64,000 bases of DNA from contig CM035166.1 in assembly GCA_020205615.1 (NCBI GenBank), forward strand, positions 90,945,043 to 91,009,042. Direction: 5' to 3'. The position numbers and the translations under genes are program-made. Positions within the stretch are counted from its first letter, which is position 1; every line of letters begins with the position of its first letter. The notes beneath the pieces were generated by a model that did not search any database, had not been told where the DNA came from, and saw only the letters and a program-made list of their open reading frames with translations. This stretch comes from Panax quinquefolius (Eukaryota; Streptophyta; Magnoliopsida; Apiales; Araliaceae). Below are positions 60,101 through 64,000 of this stretch, one piece after another.

Positions 60101-60423
60101 CAAAGGGGGAGAGTAGTTTTGGTGCTGTTTGGGACCTTTGAATCTTTATGACTTCTCTACTAATCTATTATTGGTTGTAATTTGGGCCCATTGGGCTGGT
60201 AAACATTTATTTTGATCTGTGATGCATAATTTGTTGGGCTCTTTTATTTATGAAAGTATTTGGATGATATTATTATTGGTTATCTGTTCTTGTGTTGGTT
60301 GGATTTTATTTTGATATAATCTCTCATAACATGTATATAGTCAATAGGCATGAATTAAGGGGGAGTCATAAATTTAGGGGGAGCATATAAATTAAATATT
60401 TTCATCATCAAAAAGGGGGAGAA
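60101..60423 (+). other. Multiple polypurine tracts before the SIRE 3' LTR
   Basis: aaagggggaga (near 60104), aagggggag (60358), taggggga (60376) and aaaaagggggaga (60411-60423), the last touching the LTR start TGTTGG. Repeated tracts are a hallmark of the SIRE/Maximus lineage. No gene is present. Confidence 0.8.
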
Positions 60424-61737
60424 TGTTGGTTTATATCTTGAGAGGTTTTAATGATGACAATAAATTGGGCTTGTGTTAAATATTATAATTAGGTCTTTTG
60501 CCTTAATTGCTATTGGACTGGGTCATCTGACCAATATTTGTTTGTTGGAATCATTCGAAGTCATGACCCAACAGCTCATTACCAATCAAGTCCTGTATTT
60601 GAATTCAAAATTAATTGATTTCCTATTATATCTCTTATGAAGATTATTCCAAAGATACTTTTATATAATAGGAATCTATTAAGGAGTCTTATGGTAACTA
60701 GGCAAATCATTCCTTCCTTATCTTTAGCTGTTTGCTTTGAATATATATACTCCTTAATATCAGCTGGGTCTTTGAATTATTTTTGGAATCAATTATTCAA
60801 TCTTTTCAAAACATATTTTGTTGCTCTAACTATGATTGATTCATGCTAATCTATTTATCCGTTAAGAGCTAATTAGAGAGAAAGATCGGTAATTGATTAT
60901 CTGTTTTATTCATATAGTCGTTACCCTCCTTAGTATATATATATCTTCCTTTCGGCTATAACAGGTACACAAGGGAATATACTTCAGCAAGGGAAAAGCA
61001 GTAATCATCTTTAGTCTTATTGATTGATTGTATTCCTCCTTTGAGAGCTTTTACTGTCTAGAATTTTCCAGCAAGTTAACATCTCTTTGAAGTTCTTTAT
61101 TAGCTGGAAAATAGCCATTGTAAACCAATATCCTTTGTCATAAGTTCTGTTTACTAGTATTTGTCGGAGTGGTCGATCCATTAGTGGATAGGGTCTGTTC
61201 AAAGAGCTTTTAAGGTTGCAAAGGTGCAAGGGATGCAGAAGTGCAAAAAGGGACAGAGGTGTCCATACAAGGAGGAAAGCTTTTGTTGAACAGGGAAGTT
61301 GTTCTTATTGTATTTAATTTGAGTTTTAAATATTAATAAAAAGAGTCTCCTATACCAATTGGTATTGGACGTGGATTAGGCTACTAGATAGAGGATAGGG
61401 GCTGAACCACGTAAAAATCCTTTTGTCTATGGTTTGATTATCTCGTGTTTTGATTTGATATTATTTCCTGAATAACTGAACTTAATATTGCAACGTAGAT
61501 TTTCTGGAAGTACGAAATACACTTATCCAAACACTCCTCATATCACTTTATTCTGTCTGTGTTATAAAAAAAGTGAAATTTGCTCTAAAGCAGACACAAT
61601 AAACTATTTTCCAAACTGTCTGTTTTAGTCCAGAATTTGAAAATTGAAAAATTGGTAATTGTTGATTACTTTTGGCTTAGACACCTATTCACCCCCCCCC
61701 CCCCCCTCTAGGTGTGCTTATACACGGAATTACAACA
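60424..61737 (+). repeat. 3' LTR of the SIRE-type element
   Basis: 1,314 bp from TGTTGGTTTATATC to TTACAACA. It has the lineage-typical 'cacctattcaccccc' C-tract near the end (61689-61706). Beyond it the sequence is antisense copia RT, so the LTR end is well placed. Open frames inside (60637-60849, 61017-61229) are not genes. Confidence 0.85.
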
Positions 61738-62220
61738 CACATTTGTCACACTCATTTATTTTGAAACCATTTGATAATATTGTATTATCAAATTTTTCAT
61801 GCCATTTTTTAGGTGCTTGTTTTAATCCATAAAGAGACTTTACAAGCCGACAAACTTTCTTTTCTTTTCCTGGAACAATAAATCCTTTTGGTTGTTTCAT
61901 GTAGATTTCTTCTTCTAAATCTCCATTCAAGAAAGATGTTTTTACATCCATTTGATGTATTTCTAAATTATATATAGCTGCAATGGCTATTAAAATCCTA
62001 ATTGAGGATATTCTTATCACGGGAGAATAAGTATCAAAATAATCTAAACCCTCATTTTGCATGTATCCTTTGATTACAAGTCTTGCTTTATATTTTTTTA
62101 TAGATCCATCTGCTTTCATTTTCTTCTTGAATATCCACTTATATCCAAGAGGTTTAGAGCCTGGTGGGAGATCTACTAATTCCCACGTATGATTATGCAA
62201 AATGGATTGTACTTCACTAT
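61738..62220 (-). pseudogene. Copia reverse transcriptase, N-terminal part
   Basis: Minus-strand frame 62200-61730 encodes HTWELVDLPPGSKPLGYKWI, then [49 protein letters not shown] and GFKINECDKCV. The frame is intact to the point where the SIRE LTR begins, so the insertion cut it before the YVDD box. The rest of RT and RNase H is not in the window. Confidence 0.9.
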
Positions 62221-62233
62221 TTATAGCCTCTTT

Positions 62234-62995
62234 TCAATATGGAGCTTCAGGACTCGATATTGCTTGTTTATAGGTTTGAGGCTCATTTTCTAACAAATAG
62301 GTTAGAAAATCCGGACCATAAGATTTTGATGTTCTAGCACGCTTACTACGTCTAGGTTCATCAATATCTTCTAAACCATGATTAATGTCATTAACATCAT
62401 CATAAGTTCTTTTATTTGAACTTGTTTCGTGTTCGTTTGAACTTGGCTCTTGTTCCTTTTTATTAAGAAATACTGTTTCAAAGAATTTAGCATCTTTTGA
62501 CTCAATAATCATATTTTTATGTATTTCCTCTAATTTTGATTTATTAACCAAAAATCTATTTGCACTGCTATTATTAGCATAATCAATGAATATTCAATCA
62601 ATTGTTTTCGGTCCTATTTTCACCTTTTTGGGAGGAGGAACCATTACTTTTGCTAAACACCCCCACACTTTTAAGTGTTTATAAGACGACTTACGTCCTT
62701 CCCATAATTCATAGGGTGTAACATTAGACTTCTTTTGAGGTATTCGGTTGAGAATATAATTTACTGAAAGAATTGTTTCCCCCCATAAATTCTGAGATAG
62801 CCCAGAACTTAATAACAATGAATTCATCATTTCTTTTAAAGTTCTATTCTTTCTTTTTGCAACACCATTTTGTTATGGTGAATAAGGTGCATGCAATTGT
62901 TTGGTGTATTATACCATATTGTGAATAAATTTCAATAAATGGACATTCATATTCCCCATCTCTATCACTTCTAACTATCTTGATCTTTTTATCAA
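62234..62995 (-). pseudogene. Copia integrase C-terminal half and linker
   Basis: 62594-62830 encodes the end of the integrase core and the conserved linker (LWGETILSVNYILNRIP, TPYELWEGRK, LKVWGCLAKV). 62234-62551 holds the Glu/Asn-rich linker with EPRRSKRARTSKSYGPDFL. Stops at about 62590 and 62870 break the frame (a TAA replaces a sense codon in the QQNGVAERKN region). Confidence 0.85.
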
Positions 62996-63048
62996 GTTGA
63001 TTCTCAACCTCATTTTTTTAATGTTTAAACATTTCCAAAGCCTCATCT

Positions 63049-63660
63049 TTACTTCTCAATAAGTAAACATAACAATATCTTTTTACAATCATCTATAAAA
63101 GTGATAAAGTATTTCTTACCTCCTCTTGTCTGTATATAATTTAAATCACAAATATCAGTGTGTATTAATTCAAGAGGTTTTGTACTTCTTTCAATTGATT
63201 TAAAAGAAGATTTTTGAAGTTTTGCCTCAACGCAAATTTCACATTTATGATTAGAGTTAATCTCACATTTTGGTAAACATTCCATATTAATTAATCTACG
63301 TATAGTATTATAATTAACATGTCCTAATCTACCATGCCATAAATTATATGACTCAATCATATAAGCAGACGATGTAATTTTATTAATATTGGAAGGTACA
63401 ATAGTCATTACATTCATTTTGAAGAGCCCATATTGCTCATATAACCCTTCCCCACATACATCCCATTTTTAGTTAATACAAATTTGTCTAATACAAAGAC
63501 TAATTAATATCCCTTTTGACTAAGTAGGGATCCTCACACTAAATTTTTCCTAATATCAGACACATAGAGCACGTTGTTGAGGGTGAGTTCCTTGCCAGAT
63601 GTTATCTTCAGAATCACCTTTCCTTGTCCAGCAATCTTGGATGAAGAAGAATTTCCCATG
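63049..63660 (-). pseudogene. Copia protease end, GAG-pre-integrase and integrase start
   Basis: 63049-63417 encodes LWHGRLGHVN, the zinc-binding CEICVEAKLQKSSF, and the core start ELIHTDICDL with the first catalytic Asp. 63420-63660 reads, on the minus strand, as the end of the protease ([20 protein letters not shown]). The homology stops at about 63660; the protease catalytic motif and gag are missing. Confidence 0.85.
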
Positions 63661-63689
63661 TGTAAATGTTGGCTTAAATATAATTTACT

Positions 63690-63930
63690 ACCCTAAACTA
63701 TATGTCATATTCCACTTTAGTGATTCACCTTTCAATTTTGTCAATTAGATGATTGAACTATTAATTTTTTCCAATTACAACAAATTGAGTCTGTCACGTC
63801 AGAAATTGCTGACGTGGTTATCTTGGTGGGCCATAATTAAGCTAATGTGTAACAAAAAAATATTTTTTTTAATTTTTAATTAAATATTTATGATATACTA
63901 AAGGATAAAATTGTCAAATAACTTTCTATC
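63690..63930. repeat. Dispersed repeat, copy 2
   Basis: Same ordered blocks as 37015-37245. It starts near where the copia homology ends. The wording ('ctaaactatatg.catattccactttag') is that of a common plant non-coding repeat. Confidence 0.7.
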
Positions 63931-64000
63931 AAACATTAATAATATATAATCAAAAACATTAATAATATATAATCAAAAACATCAAAAAGCAAAAAATAAC

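Larger units (their letters stand above)
53225..61737 (+). mobile_element. SIRE/Maximus-type Ty1-copia element lacking its 5' LTR
   Basis: Order on the plus strand: gag, protease, integrase, RT, RNase H, an additional ORF, several GGGGGAG tracts, then a 3' LTR (60424-61737). The extra ORF behind pol and the repeated polypurine tracts identify the SIRE/Maximus lineage. No 5' LTR precedes gag; instead there is the Tekay-like LTR and its primer-binding site, with the join somewhere in 53225-53460. gag-pol has many stops and frameshifts. The right end interrupts an opposite-strand copia element. Confidence 0.88.

Noticed and set aside
1..64000. F-box (SLF) gene partner of the RNase
   Set aside because: I looked for an F-box-like start and Kelch or FBA wording on both strands and saw none. 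Its absence from 64 kb does not exclude an S-locus.

Overview
The window looks like repeat-rich nuclear DNA from a eudicot plant. It is strongly AT-rich, with long (TA)n, (CA)n and (TG)n tracts, Ty3-gypsy (Tekay-like) and Ty1-copia elements, Stowaway-like MITEs, a CACTA end, an hAT-like element and a tRNA-derived SINE head. The species cannot be fixed from sequence alone. Only one ordinary host gene is convincing: a three-exon T2-family, S-RNase-like ribonuclease on the + strand at 43611-45184. Almost everything else is transposable-element material in various states of decay.

1-35107 reads as a single nest. The oldest layer is a minus-strand Ty1-copia element (E; internal parts 22764-25001 and 28479-30770, 5' LTR 30771-35107). 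Three LTR-only copies of one TGTAAGACC-type LTR family sit in it. B (25002-28478, target duplication CTATT) and C (31076-33547, target duplication AGAAA) are clean solo LTRs. A (9705-12290 plus 21439-22763) was itself split by D, a complete minus-strand copia relative of E (12291-21433, target duplication ATATC). A also abuts a decayed minus-strand Tekay chromovirus (F; 1-9704), whose 3' LTR runs off the left edge.

35108-43600 holds an unclassified element-like block, a CACTA (En/Spm) fragment whose terminus is at 38930, a 1.25 kb fold-back element, one single and one nested pair of Stowaway-like MITEs, and a small fold-back. The nested MITE pair ends about 500 bp upstream of the RNase start codon.

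43500-45345 is the RNase gene: TATA boxes, signal peptide, catalytic blocks, two introns and poly(A) signals. A 4-nt irregularity at the start of exon 3 means the reading frame depends on which intron 2 acceptor is used.

45345-48594 has a terminal-inverted-repeat element, an hAT-like element (46739-47675) with an 8-bp target duplication lying next to or within a SINE, and an LTR-like fragment.

48595-61737 is a chimera. A 4.6 kb Tekay-like LTR with its primer-binding site is joined to the interior of a SIRE/Maximus-type copia element, which lacks its own 5' LTR but keeps gag, pol, a downstream additional ORF and a 3' LTR. The SIRE 3' LTR ends inside the reverse-transcriptase domain of an opposite-strand copia element (61738-63660). 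A dispersed repeat that also occurs near 37.1 kb closes the window.

I found no F-box (SLF-like) gene, true tRNA, rRNA or CRISPR array. An S-RNase-like gene in a TE-choked, gene-poor neighbourhood is what a self-incompatibility locus would look like. A non-S RNase in ordinary heterochromatin is equally compatible with what is visible.
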